Assembly (NCBI GenBank): GCA_903934295.1
Contig: CAIZNI010000006.1
Span: 1-59,295, forward strand
Direction: 5' to 3'
Length of the DNA stretch: 59,295 nt
Origin: an uncultured beta proteobacterium
GTDB taxonomy: Bacteria; Pseudomonadota; Gammaproteobacteria; Burkholderiales; Burkholderiaceae_E
This document shows, one piece after another, positions 39,153 through 48,300 of the stretch. Below the pieces are notes generated by a model. It saw only the letters and a list, made by a program, of their open reading frames with translations. It did no database searches and was not told the origin of the DNA. Both the position numbers and the translations under genes were made by a program. The stretch's first letter is position 1, and the number at the start of each line of letters is the position of its first letter.

Positions 39153-40572
39153 GCCGCTTGGCATAGCCGATGTGCAGGAACTCGTTGGGCCCGTGGGCGT
39201 TGCTCTGCGGCCCGAGCACGCCGGTGATCAGGAACTGCGCCTGCGGAAAGAAATCGCCCAGCATGTTCATGAACGGGATGGTGCCGCCCTCGCCCATCCA
39301 GGCCGCGTCGCGCCCGAAGGCCGAGCGCGAGGCGTCATCGAGCAGGCCCTTGAGCCAGGGCGCGGTGGCCGGCGCATTCCAGCCGGTGGCGCCCCAGTCG
39401 CCCTTGAAGCTGACCCGGGCGTTGTAGGGCACATCGGTCTCGAGGGCCTTCTTCATCGCCCAGGTGGCGCGCTCGCCATCGACCGTCGGCGGCAGCCGCA
39501 TCGACAGCTTCAGCGTGGTCTTGGGCCGCAGGACGTTACCGGCCGAATCGATCGACGGCAGGCCCGCCGCGCCGGTCACCGACAGCGCCGGACGCCAGGT
39601 GCGCGCCAGGATGGCCTGCACCGGATCGGTGGTGGTGGGCATCGCATGGGCATGCTTGTCGTGAGCGCCCGGATCGGCCCCCGGTTCATGGGAGCAGCCC
39701 ACCCAGGGGAACTGCTTCCACACCGAGTCGCCCAGGATGGCGCCGGCCGCCTGCGCCTGGACCAGGCGTTCATCGGGGATGGTCGCGTGCAGTTCGGGCA
39801 GCAGCACCTGTCCGGTGGCGGCATCGTCGAGCCGCGAGAGCAGCTGGCGCGCGATCCGAAACGACGACGGCACCAGCCCGCTGGCCGCGCCCGAATGAAC
39901 GCCCTCGGACAGCACTTCCACCGTCAGAACACCGCCCACCAGCCCGCGCAGCGAGGTCGTCACCCACAGCTGGTCGTAGTTGCCGCAACCCGAGTCCAGG
40001 CCGGCCACCAGCTTCACATTGCCCAGCCGCGGTGCCAGCAGCTTCAGGTACTCCGGCAGGTCGGGGCTGCCGCTTTCCTCGCAGGTTTCGATCAGGCCCA
40101 CGCAGCGCGGCCGCGGCACGTTCTGGGCATCGATCGCCTGGATGATGGTGAGCGCCGCATAGACCGCGTAGCCGTCGTCGGCCGCGCCACGGCCATAGAG
40201 CCGGCCGTCCTCGATGACCGGCGTCCAGGGCCCGAAACCATCGCGCCAGCCCGCCATCTCGGGCTGCTTGTCCAGGTGACCGTAAAACATCACCGAACTG
40301 TCGTTGCCCAGGCCGCCAGTGGCCGGGATGTCGAAGAACAGGCAGGGCGTGCGGCCGTCGATGCTGACGATTTCCAGGCGCATCCCGGCAATCGGTTGCG
40401 CGCGGCACCACTGCTCGGCCGCCTGGATCACCGCCTGCAGATGGCCGTGCGCCGCCCAGCTGGCGTCGAACCCCGGCGACTTGGCGGGCACCCGCACATA
40501 GTCGACCAGACGGGGTACCAGTTCCTCATCCCACTTGCGCGAGGTGAAGGCCCGAAGTTCGGAAAGGTCCAT
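39112..40572 (-). CDS. M20 family metallopeptidase (carnosinase-like)
   Basis: Cytosolic co-catalytic zinc dipeptidase or carboxypeptidase of 486 residues. Zinc-site motifs are present: His99 in MFYGHLDKQPE, bridging Asp132 in GRGAADDGY, the general base pair E165/E166 in IETCEESGS, Asp in AGLDSG and a last His in AHGPNEFLHIGYA. The dimerisation insert is of the carnosinase type. No signal peptide. It lies downstream of the secreted-protease operon on the same strand, separated by a strong hairpin, so it is probably a separate transcript. In that setting it would hydrolyse imported peptides (inference). Its 3' end overlaps pbpC. Confidence 0.9.
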   Translation of the reverse strand: MDLSELRAFTSRKWDEELVPRLVDYVRVPAKSPGFDASWAAHGHLQAVIQAAEQWCRAQPIAGMRLEIVSIDGRTPCLFFDIPATGGLGNDSSVMFYGHLDKQPEMAGWRDGFGPWTPVIEDGRLYGRGAADDGYAVYAALTIIQAIDAQNVPRPRCVGLIETCEESGSPDLPEYLKLLAPRLGNVKLVAGLDSGCGNYDQLWVTTSLRGLVGGVLTVEVLSEGVHSGAASGLVPSSFRIARQLLSRLDDAATGQVLLPELHATIPDERLVQAQAAGAILGDSVWKQFPWVGCSHEPGADPGAHDKHAHAMPTTTDPVQAILARTWRPALSVTGAAGLPSIDSAGNVLRPKTTLKLSMRLPPTVDGERATWAMKKALETDVPYNARVSFKGDWGATGWNAPATAPWLKGLLDDASRSAFGRDAAWMGEGGTIPFMNMLGDFFPQAQFLITGVLGPQSNAHGPNEFLHIGYAKRLTEAVARVVAGVR

Positions 40573-40640
40573 GAGACGCTCCTGACGATTGAGACTGACG
40601 CTGACGGATGGCAGAGGGCAGAGGGCAATCGGGAATCATC

Positions 40641-40671
40641 CCACGGACCGGACGCCGGGTCCTGTCCGTGG
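40641..40671 (-). terminator. Strong hairpin after the DUF4214 protein gene
   Basis: CCACGGAC and GTCCGTGG form a perfect 8-bp outer stem. Inside it, after one mismatch, GGAC/GTCC pair again around a CCGGC loop. It sits 4 bases after the stop of the RTX/DUF4214 gene and before the M20 start, fitting a transcription end for the giant-protein operon. No long T-run follows. Confidence 0.55.
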
Positions 40672-40674
40672 CGA

Positions 40675-42351
40675 TCAGGCCGGCGGCAGATAGTCCAGGT
40701 ACTGGAAGCCGTTGGTGATCGCGCCGATCACATTGGCCTTGTTCTCGGCCGAGTCGGAATAAAACTCCAGCACATCCGACCGCGTCCAGGCCTTCCCATA
40801 ATTGCCGCCCTCGTTGGCCATCGCCGCTTTCCAGAAGTCATAGCCCTGCGCATCCGGATCGCGGTTCAGCACATTCTGATAAAGCAGCTGGATGAACTGG
40901 TCGTTGGTGATGCTCGGACCGTACAGGCTGGTGAACTCGGGACTCTTGATGAATTCGGCTGCCACCAGGCCGATCGCGAACCCGCGGTCGATGTAGTACA
41001 TCCAGAAACCGACCCCGCCCTCGTCGGGCACCCGGTCGAACGCGGCCTGATAGAGCCGGTAAGCCTGTCCGCCGGTGCCGGTGATGTCGAACCCCACCGC
41101 CGGGGAGCGGAACTCCGCCGTCGTGGTACCGAACACCGCCCGCTCGACGTCGTGCAGGATGTCCACCCCCTCGGGTCCGCTCACCTCGATGTCGCCATTG
41201 GCCAGGCGCACGAAACTGCTGGCCGATCGCGCCGAGTCGTAGCGCGCCACATCCAGGCCGCTGCCCCCGTCCAGGCGATCGTCGCCCGCGCCGCCGGTCA
41301 GCGAGTCGTTGCCCGCACCCCCGCTCAGGCTGTCGTCGCCCACTCCGCCGGCGCGGCTGTCGTCGCTGGCCCCGCCGGTGAAGGTCTGGTTGGCCGGATT
41401 GGCCAGCGTGGTGAAGTCGTAGCTCAGGGTGCCGGCGTAGTCGTTGCCCGACAGGTCCCTGATCGATCCGATCGCGAACTCGACGCTGTAGGACTTGCCA
41501 TAGCGCAGTTCGCCCGACGGATCCAGGGTGAGGGTGTTGCCGGCGATCGCAAGGTTGCCGCTGGTGGCGGCATCGTACGAAGCGAAGGCCGCGCCGCTGG
41601 CCTCGCGGATCACGATGTTGCCGGCGCCACGCTGGACCGGCTCGCTGAAGGTGAGCACGATGCTGCTTTCGCGCGCCACGCCGGTGGCGCCATCGGCCGG
41701 GCTGAAGGCGGTGACGGTGGGCGCGGTGGTGTCCTGCGCCACAGCGGAGGGGCTGATCCGCACGGTGAGGGTGACCGCCGTGCCGTCCAGGGCGTAGACC
41801 TGGAACGCCTCGTTCACCGTCTTGTTCTGGTCGATGATCTCGGTGCGCTTGCCGCTGAACAGTTCGTACTGCCAGGTCCCGTCCTTGGCCAGCGTCAGCG
41901 CGCCGATCTCGCCCGCCCGGGCGGTGAACGACTGCATTTCCTTCTGGCCCGCATCCGTGTCCTGGATGTCGATCCTGCCGGTGGCGCCGTTGGCCGCCGA
42001 GGCGTCCAGATTCCGGAAGAGGTCGCCCTCGAAGGTGGCGCCATCGTTGACGCCCCGGACCATGATGTCCAGCATTCCCTGAAGCAGGCCGCCGTCCCAG
42101 TTGACGATGAAATACTCATGGAACTCGGCACCCGCCGCCATGCTCTGCACCGATGCCAGGCTGTTGTCGAGCCGGTAGGTCCAGCCGCCGGAAGCGGTCA
42201 GCGTCAGCGCGCCGTAAAGACCGTCGAAGGTGCCAGCGAGGAATTCGCCGCCCTCGCCGCCATCCGCGACGAACACCTCGCCAAGCGCCTCGAAGACGGT
42301 GTCTTCGGACACCACACCGGACAGATTCCCGGCGATTTCAGCATTTGCCAT
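40675..42351 (-). CDS. VCBS/Ig-like/RTX protein with C-terminal DUF4214
   Basis: A 558-residue acidic, Cys-free protein with the look of a type I secretion substrate (no N-terminal signal peptide). In order: two VCBS-like repeats (about residues 10-200, with FDGLYGALTLTASGGWTYRL and GEIGALTLAKDGTWQYEL), one SbsA-type Ig-like domain (210-316, TAFSPADGATGVARESSIVL) and a short RTX run (318-365, GGAGNDSLTGGAGDDRLDGG). A DUF4214 domain (about 425-550, AYRLYQAAFDRVPDEGGVGF, LYQNVLNRDPDAQGYDFWKA) closes it. DUF4214 is common at the end of large secreted RTX/S-layer-like proteins. It starts 23 bp after the giant M8 protein, and its Ig domain is of the same family as the eight in that protein. Possibly a surface partner of the peptidase (inference). 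Confidence 0.88.
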   Translation of the reverse strand: MANAEIAGNLSGVVSEDTVFEALGEVFVADGGEGGEFLAGTFDGLYGALTLTASGGWTYRLDNSLASVQSMAAGAEFHEYFIVNWDGGLLQGMLDIMVRGVNDGATFEGDLFRNLDASAANGATGRIDIQDTDAGQKEMQSFTARAGEIGALTLAKDGTWQYELFSGKRTEIIDQNKTVNEAFQVYALDGTAVTLTVRISPSAVAQDTTAPTVTAFSPADGATGVARESSIVLTFSEPVQRGAGNIVIREASGAAFASYDAATSGNLAIAGNTLTLDPSGELRYGKSYSVEFAIGSIRDLSGNDYAGTLSYDFTTLANPANQTFTGGASDDSRAGGVGDDSLSGGAGNDSLTGGAGDDRLDGGSGLDVARYDSARSASSFVRLANGDIEVSGPEGVDILHDVERAVFGTTTAEFRSPAVGFDITGTGGQAYRLYQAAFDRVPDEGGVGFWMYYIDRGFAIGLVAAEFIKSPEFTSLYGPSITNDQFIQLLYQNVLNRDPDAQGYDFWKAAMANEGGNYGKAWTRSDVLEFYSDSAENKANVIGAITNGFQYLDYLPPA

Positions 42352-42374
42352 TTTGTGTCGGTCCTCTGCTCAGA

Positions 42375-45300
42375 TCAAAGGGCGAACGCGTCAGCTGCCG
42401 CGTAATTCACCTGATAGCCCAGGTCAGCCAGCGCGCCCACCGTGATGATGCTCAGCGGCATCGGCGGCGCCGACTCGACGTAGCCCGTCATCAGTTCCTT
42501 GTCGAACAGCGACTCCAGCCAATGCGAGCCGGCGGTGCCCGCGCCGCCGAGGGTCTCCAGCGGCACCGAGGTCGGCGTCCCGCTGACCAGCGAATCGTAG
42601 GCCGCCACCGCATTCGCACCGGTGTAGAACGACGGGTTGGCGCTCGACACCAGACCGCGCTGCTGCCAGAAGTACCCGTACAGGCCCAGCACATGGCCCA
42701 TCTCGTGGAGCACCACGCTGCCGAACGTGCCGTTGCTGACCATCTGGCCGATGTCGGATGAATCGAACCGCATGAAGCCCAGATACGGCAAGCCGCCGCT
42801 GCGCACCGCGGTGACAGCCGCCTGCCCCAGGATCCGCCCCGCCCCGTCGATGGAGGTCACACTGGCGTCGATCAGCAGGTCGTCGATCAGACCTCGCGAC
42901 GAGTTCACGTCGGGCAGATCGCCGGTGATGACCTGCGCCCAGCGCTGCGCCGCCGCATCGAAGAAAGGCTGGTAGGTGGCATTGCCGCTGTAGTTCACGG
43001 TGATGGAGAAACCGCCCGGAGTCGGGGTCGGCGAGGCCGCCGCGTCAGCGCGCAGCGTGTAGGCGCCCAGACCGGTGGAGAGATGCCGCGCCTCGAGGTA
43101 GTGGGTTCCGCTGGTACTGGGCGTGTAGGAGATCAGCGAGTTCAGGGTGCCGCCGGCCGCACTGTCGTCATTGGACGCGAGCACGCTGCCGCCCGTGCTG
43201 TAGAGCGACAGATAGGGGTCCGACAGGCCATTGCTGGCCGCGGTATCGAGCCGGAAGGTGTAGGCCTGGCCGGCAGTGAGACTGACCGCGAACCAGTCGC
43301 GGTCGTTGGCTGTCTCGACCAACCCGGTGACGCTCGAGCCGACAGTGACCCGCCCGCTGGTCGCGCTGGACGCCAGAAAATCGTCGGCGGTGGCCGCTGC
43401 CGCGGTGGCGAAGTTGTAACTGGTGGTGCCGGCATAGGCATTGCCCGCCAGATCGCGGACGTTGCCGGAAGCGAACTCCACCCGGTAGCCGGTCCCGTTG
43501 GCCAGGTTGGCCGCCGGATCGACGGTGAGGGTGCTGCCGGACACCGCCAGCCGGGTGCTGGTCGCGGCGTCGAAAGACTCGATCACCGCGCCCGCCGCGT
43601 TCTTCAGATAGATCGTGCCGGTGCCGCGCTGGATCGCCTCGCTGAAGGTGAGCACGATGTTGCTGCCCACCGCCACCGCAGTCGCTTCGTCGGCCGGACT
43701 GAAGCTCACCACCGTCGGCGCGATGCCGTCGCCCGCCGTGGTGAAGTTGTAGGCGGTGGTGCCGGCATAGGCATTGCCCGCCAGATCGCGCACATTGCCC
43801 GCCGCAAACTCCACCCGGTAACCGGTGCCATTGGCCAGGCTGGCCGCCGGATCGAGAGTAAGGGTGCTGCCCGACACCGTCAGCCGGGCACTGGTCGCGG
43901 CATCGAAGGACTCGATCACCGTGCCGCCCGCGTTCTTCAGATTGATCGTGCCGGTGCCACGCGCAATGGCTTCGCTGAAGGTGAGCACGATGTTGCTGCC
44001 CACCGCCACCGCGGTCGCCTCGTCGGCCGGGCTGAAGCTCACCACCGTGGGCGCGGTGGTGTCGGCCACGGCGGTGGTCTGGGCGGTCAGCGTATAGGCG
44101 CCGGTGGCACTCGAATAGCCCGACGCCTCGAGATAATGGGTGCCGCTGGCTGACGCGGTATAGGAGAGCAGCGAGTTCCAGTCCGGACCGCTGTCGTCAT
44201 CGGCGGCCAGGAATGCGCCCGCGGTACTGTAGAGCCGCAGGTACGGATCGCTCAGTCCATTGCTCAGACCGTTCAGGCCGAAAAGGTAGGTCTGCCCGGC
44301 AGTGAGCGTCACCGCGAACCAGTCGCGATCGGCGATCGCCTCGATCACGCCGCTGGCGCTGGCGCCCACGGTGACCCGACCGCTGGTCGCACTCGTTGCC
44401 AGATAGTCATCCGTGACCGTGCCAGCCACTGTGGTGAAGTTGTAGCTGGTGGTACCGGCATAAGCGTTGCCCGCCAGGTCCCGGACATTGCCCGAGGCAA
44501 ACTCCACGCGATAGCCGGTGCCGCTGCCCAGGTTGGCCGTCGGATCGAGGGTGAGCGTGCTGCCCGACAGCGCCAGACGGGCGCTGGTGGCGGCGTCATA
44601 GGACTCGATCACCGTGCCCGCCGCGTTCTTCAGGAAGATCGTGCCGGTGCCGCGCGCAATGGCTTCGCTGAAGGTGACCACGATGTTGCTGCCCACCGCC
44701 ACCGCAACGGCCTCGTCGGCCGGGCTGAAGCTCACCACCGTCGGCGCGGTGGTGTCGCCCACCGTGGTGAAGTTGTAGCTGGTGGTGCCGGCATAGGCAT
44801 TGCCCGCCAGATCGCGCACATTGCCCGCGACGAACTCCACCCGGTAACCGGTACCGTTGCCCAGGTTCGCAGTCGGATCGAGCGTGAGCGTGTTGCCCGA
44901 CACCGTCAGCCGGGCACTGGTCGCGGCATCGAAGGACTCGATCACCGTGCCGCCCGCGTTCTTCAGATTGATCGTGCCGGTGCCGCGCGCAATGGCTTCG
45001 CTGAAGGTGAGCACGATGTTGCTGCCCACCGCCACCGCGGTGGCTTCGTCGGCCGGGCTGAAGCTCACCACGACCGGCGCGGTGGTGTCAGCGGCACTGG
45101 TGGCTTGCGCGGTGAGCGTGTAGGCACCGGTCCGGGTCGAGAAGCCACTCGCTTCGAGGTAATGCGTGCCGCTCGCGGCGGCGGTGTAGTTGATCAGCGA
45201 GTTCAGGTCCGGACCGCTGTCGTCATCGGACGACACCGTCACCCCCGCCGCGTTGTACAGCGACAGGTAGGGATCGCTCAGGCTGTTCGAAGCGGCGCCG

Positions 45301-48300
45301 TTCAGACCGAAGGCATAGCTCTGACCGGCGACCAGCGTGACCGCGAACCAGTCGCGATCGCCGCTGGTCTCGACCACGCCGCCGGCACTGGCCCCGACGG
45401 TGACCCGGCCGGTGGTGGCGCTGCTGGCCGCGTAATCGTCGCCGCTGGTGGCGGCCACGGTAGTGAAGTTGTAGCTGGTGGTGCCGGCATAGGCGTTGCC
45501 CGCCACGTCACGCACGTTGCCTGCGGCGAACTCCACCCGGTAGCCGGTGGCGTTGCCCAGATTCGCAGTCGGATCGATGGTGAGCGTGCTGCCCGACAGC
45601 GTCAGTCGGGTGCTGGTGGCCGCGTCGAAGGACTCGATCACCGTGCCCGCCGTGTTCTTCAGAAGGATGGTGCCGGTGCCGCGCGCGATGGTCTCGCTGA
45701 AAGTCAGCACGACATTGCTGCCCACTGCCACCGCAACGGCTTCGTCGGCCGGGCTGAAGCTCACCACCGTCGGCGCGGTGGTGTCAGCCGCGCTGGTGGC
45801 CTGCGCGCCGAGCCGGTAGGTCCCGGTGGCACTCGAGTAGCCGCGGGCCTCGAGGTAATGGACGCCGCTGGCGGACGCGGTGTAGTTGAGCAGCGAGTTC
45901 AAGCTGACCGCGGTGTCGTCGTTCTCGCCCAGGAAGGCGCCGGCGCCGCTGTAGAGCGCGAGGACCGGATCGCCCAGCGCGTTCGAGACGGCGCCGTCCA
46001 GGGCGAAGGCATAGCTTTGGCCAGCGGTCAGCGTCACCGCAAACCAGTCGCGATCGCCGCTGGTCTCGACCACGCCGGTGGTGCTCGAGCCCACCGTCAC
46101 CCGACCGCTGGTGGCGCTGCTCGCCAGGAAATCGTCGCCGCTGGCCGCTGCCGCGGTGGTGAAGTTGTAGCCGGTGGTGCCGGCATAGGCGTTACCCGCC
46201 AGGTCGCGGATGTTGCCTGCGGCAAACTCCACCCGGTAGCCGGTGCCGGCGCCCAGGTCCGCGCTCGGGTCCAGGGTGAGCGTGCTGCCCGACACCGTCA
46301 GCCGGGTGCTGGTGGCCGCATCGAAAGACTCGATGACCGTGCCCGCCGAGTTCATCAGAGAGATCGTGCCGGTACCGCGCGCGATGGCCTCGCTGAAGGT
46401 GACCACGATGTTGCTGGACACCGCCACCGACATCGCCTCGTCGGCCGGGCTGAAGTTCACCACCGTGGGCGCGGTGGTGTCGGCGGCGGCCACGCTCTGC
46501 ACGGCGAGCGTGTAGGCGCCGGTCGAACTCGAGTAGCCCTTGGCCTCGAGGTAATAGGTGCCGCTGGCGGTGGCGGTGAAACCGAGCAGTGAATTCAGGT
46601 CGGGGCCGCTGTCGTCATCGGTGCCCAGCGAGGTGCCCGCCGCGTTGTACAGGGTCAGATAGGGGTCGAGCAGCCGGTCGCCGACGAGCACCCCGTCCAG
46701 GGAAAAGCGATAGGTCTGGCCAGCGGTGAGCGTGACCGCGAACCAGTCGCGATCGCCGCTGGTCTCGACCACGCCGCTGACGTTGGCGCCCACCGACACG
46801 CTCCCGCTGGTCGCGCTGGTCGCGAGGTAATCGTCGCCGACGGCCACCGCCACGGTAGTGAAGTTGTAGCCGGTGGTGCCCGCATAGCCATTACCCGACA
46901 GGTCGCGCAGATTGCCGGCGGCAAACTCCACTCGATAGGCCGTGCTGCCGGCCAGATCCGCCGACGGGTCGATGGTGAGCGTGCTGCCCGACAGCGCCAG
47001 GCGGGTGCTGGTGGCCGCGTCATAGGACTCGATCACCGTGCCCGCCGCGTTCTTCAGGAAGATCGTGCCGGTGCCACGTGCAATGGCCTCGCTGAAGGTG
47101 ACCACGATGTTGCTGCCCACCGCCACCGCGGTCGCCTCGTCGGCGGGGCTGAAGCTCACCACCGTGGGGGCGGCGATGTCGCTCGCGCTCAGGCGATAGG
47201 CACCGGTGGCCGTCGAATATCCCCGGGCCTCGAGGTAATGAAGACCGGTGGCCGCAGCCGTGTAGTCCAGCAGCGAGTTCAACCCCGGACCGCTGTCATC
47301 GTCGGCGCCGAGCGTTGCACCGGCCGCGCTGAACAGGGTCAGATAAGGGTCGGACAGCCCGGCGACAGACGCGCCATCGAGCGAGAAACGATAGGTCTGC
47401 CCGGCCGCCAGGGACACTGCGAACCAGTCGCGGTCACTCGACGCCTCGACCTGCCCGTTGATGCCGCCGCCGATCGGGACCACCCCGGTGGTGGCCGCCG
47501 ACGCCGGATAGTCGTCGCCGCTGCCCGAGGCCACGGTGGTGAAGTTGTAGCTGGTGGTGCCGGCATAGGCGTTGCCCGCCAGGTCGCGGACATTGCCTGA
47601 CGCGAACTCGACCCGGTAGCCGGTGGCGTTGGCCAGGTTCGCGGTGGGGTCGAGGGTGAGCGTGCTGCCCGATAGCGTCAGCCGGGTACTCGTTGCTGCA
47701 TCGAAACTCTCGACCACCGTCCCCGCCGCGGTCTTAAGGAGGATCGTGCCGGTGCCGCGCGCAATGGCTTCGCTGAAGGTGACCACGATGTTGCTGCCCA
47801 CCGCCACCGCGGTGGCCTCGTCGGCGGGACTGAAGCTCACTGCCGTCGGCGGCGTGGCATCGAGCAGCGCGCTCAGCGCGACGCTGCCATCGGCGAACCC
47901 CACGAACTCGATGCCGGACAGGACATCGACCTCCGCCGGGCCTGTCGCGGGCAGCGTCGTCACCCGGACCACACCCCCCACCTGGCTGACCTGGTAGTTC
48001 GCCCGCACATCGCTGTACTGCGCCGTGTCGGTGCCCGCACCGCCCTCGAGGCTGTCGTTGCCTGCACCACCGTGCAGGGTGTCATTGCCCCCCCCGCCGG
48101 TGATGACATCGTCGCCCGCGCGGCCCTGGAGAATGTTGTCCTGGTCATCGCCGGTGAGCGTGTCGGCGTACTCCGACCCGCGCACATTCTCGATGCGGAT
48201 GAGCACATCAAGATCATCTGCGCCCGAGGCGGTGCCGGTGGCCAGACTCACCGTCACACCGCCGCTGGCCTGGGAGTAGTTGGCGGTGTCCCGGCCGGCA

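Noticed and set aside
38971-42405. A 1144-codon plus-strand open frame over the M20 and DUF4214 genes
   Set aside because: No recognisable domain, while the minus strand encodes intact M20 zinc ligands and VCBS/RTX/DUF4214 motifs.
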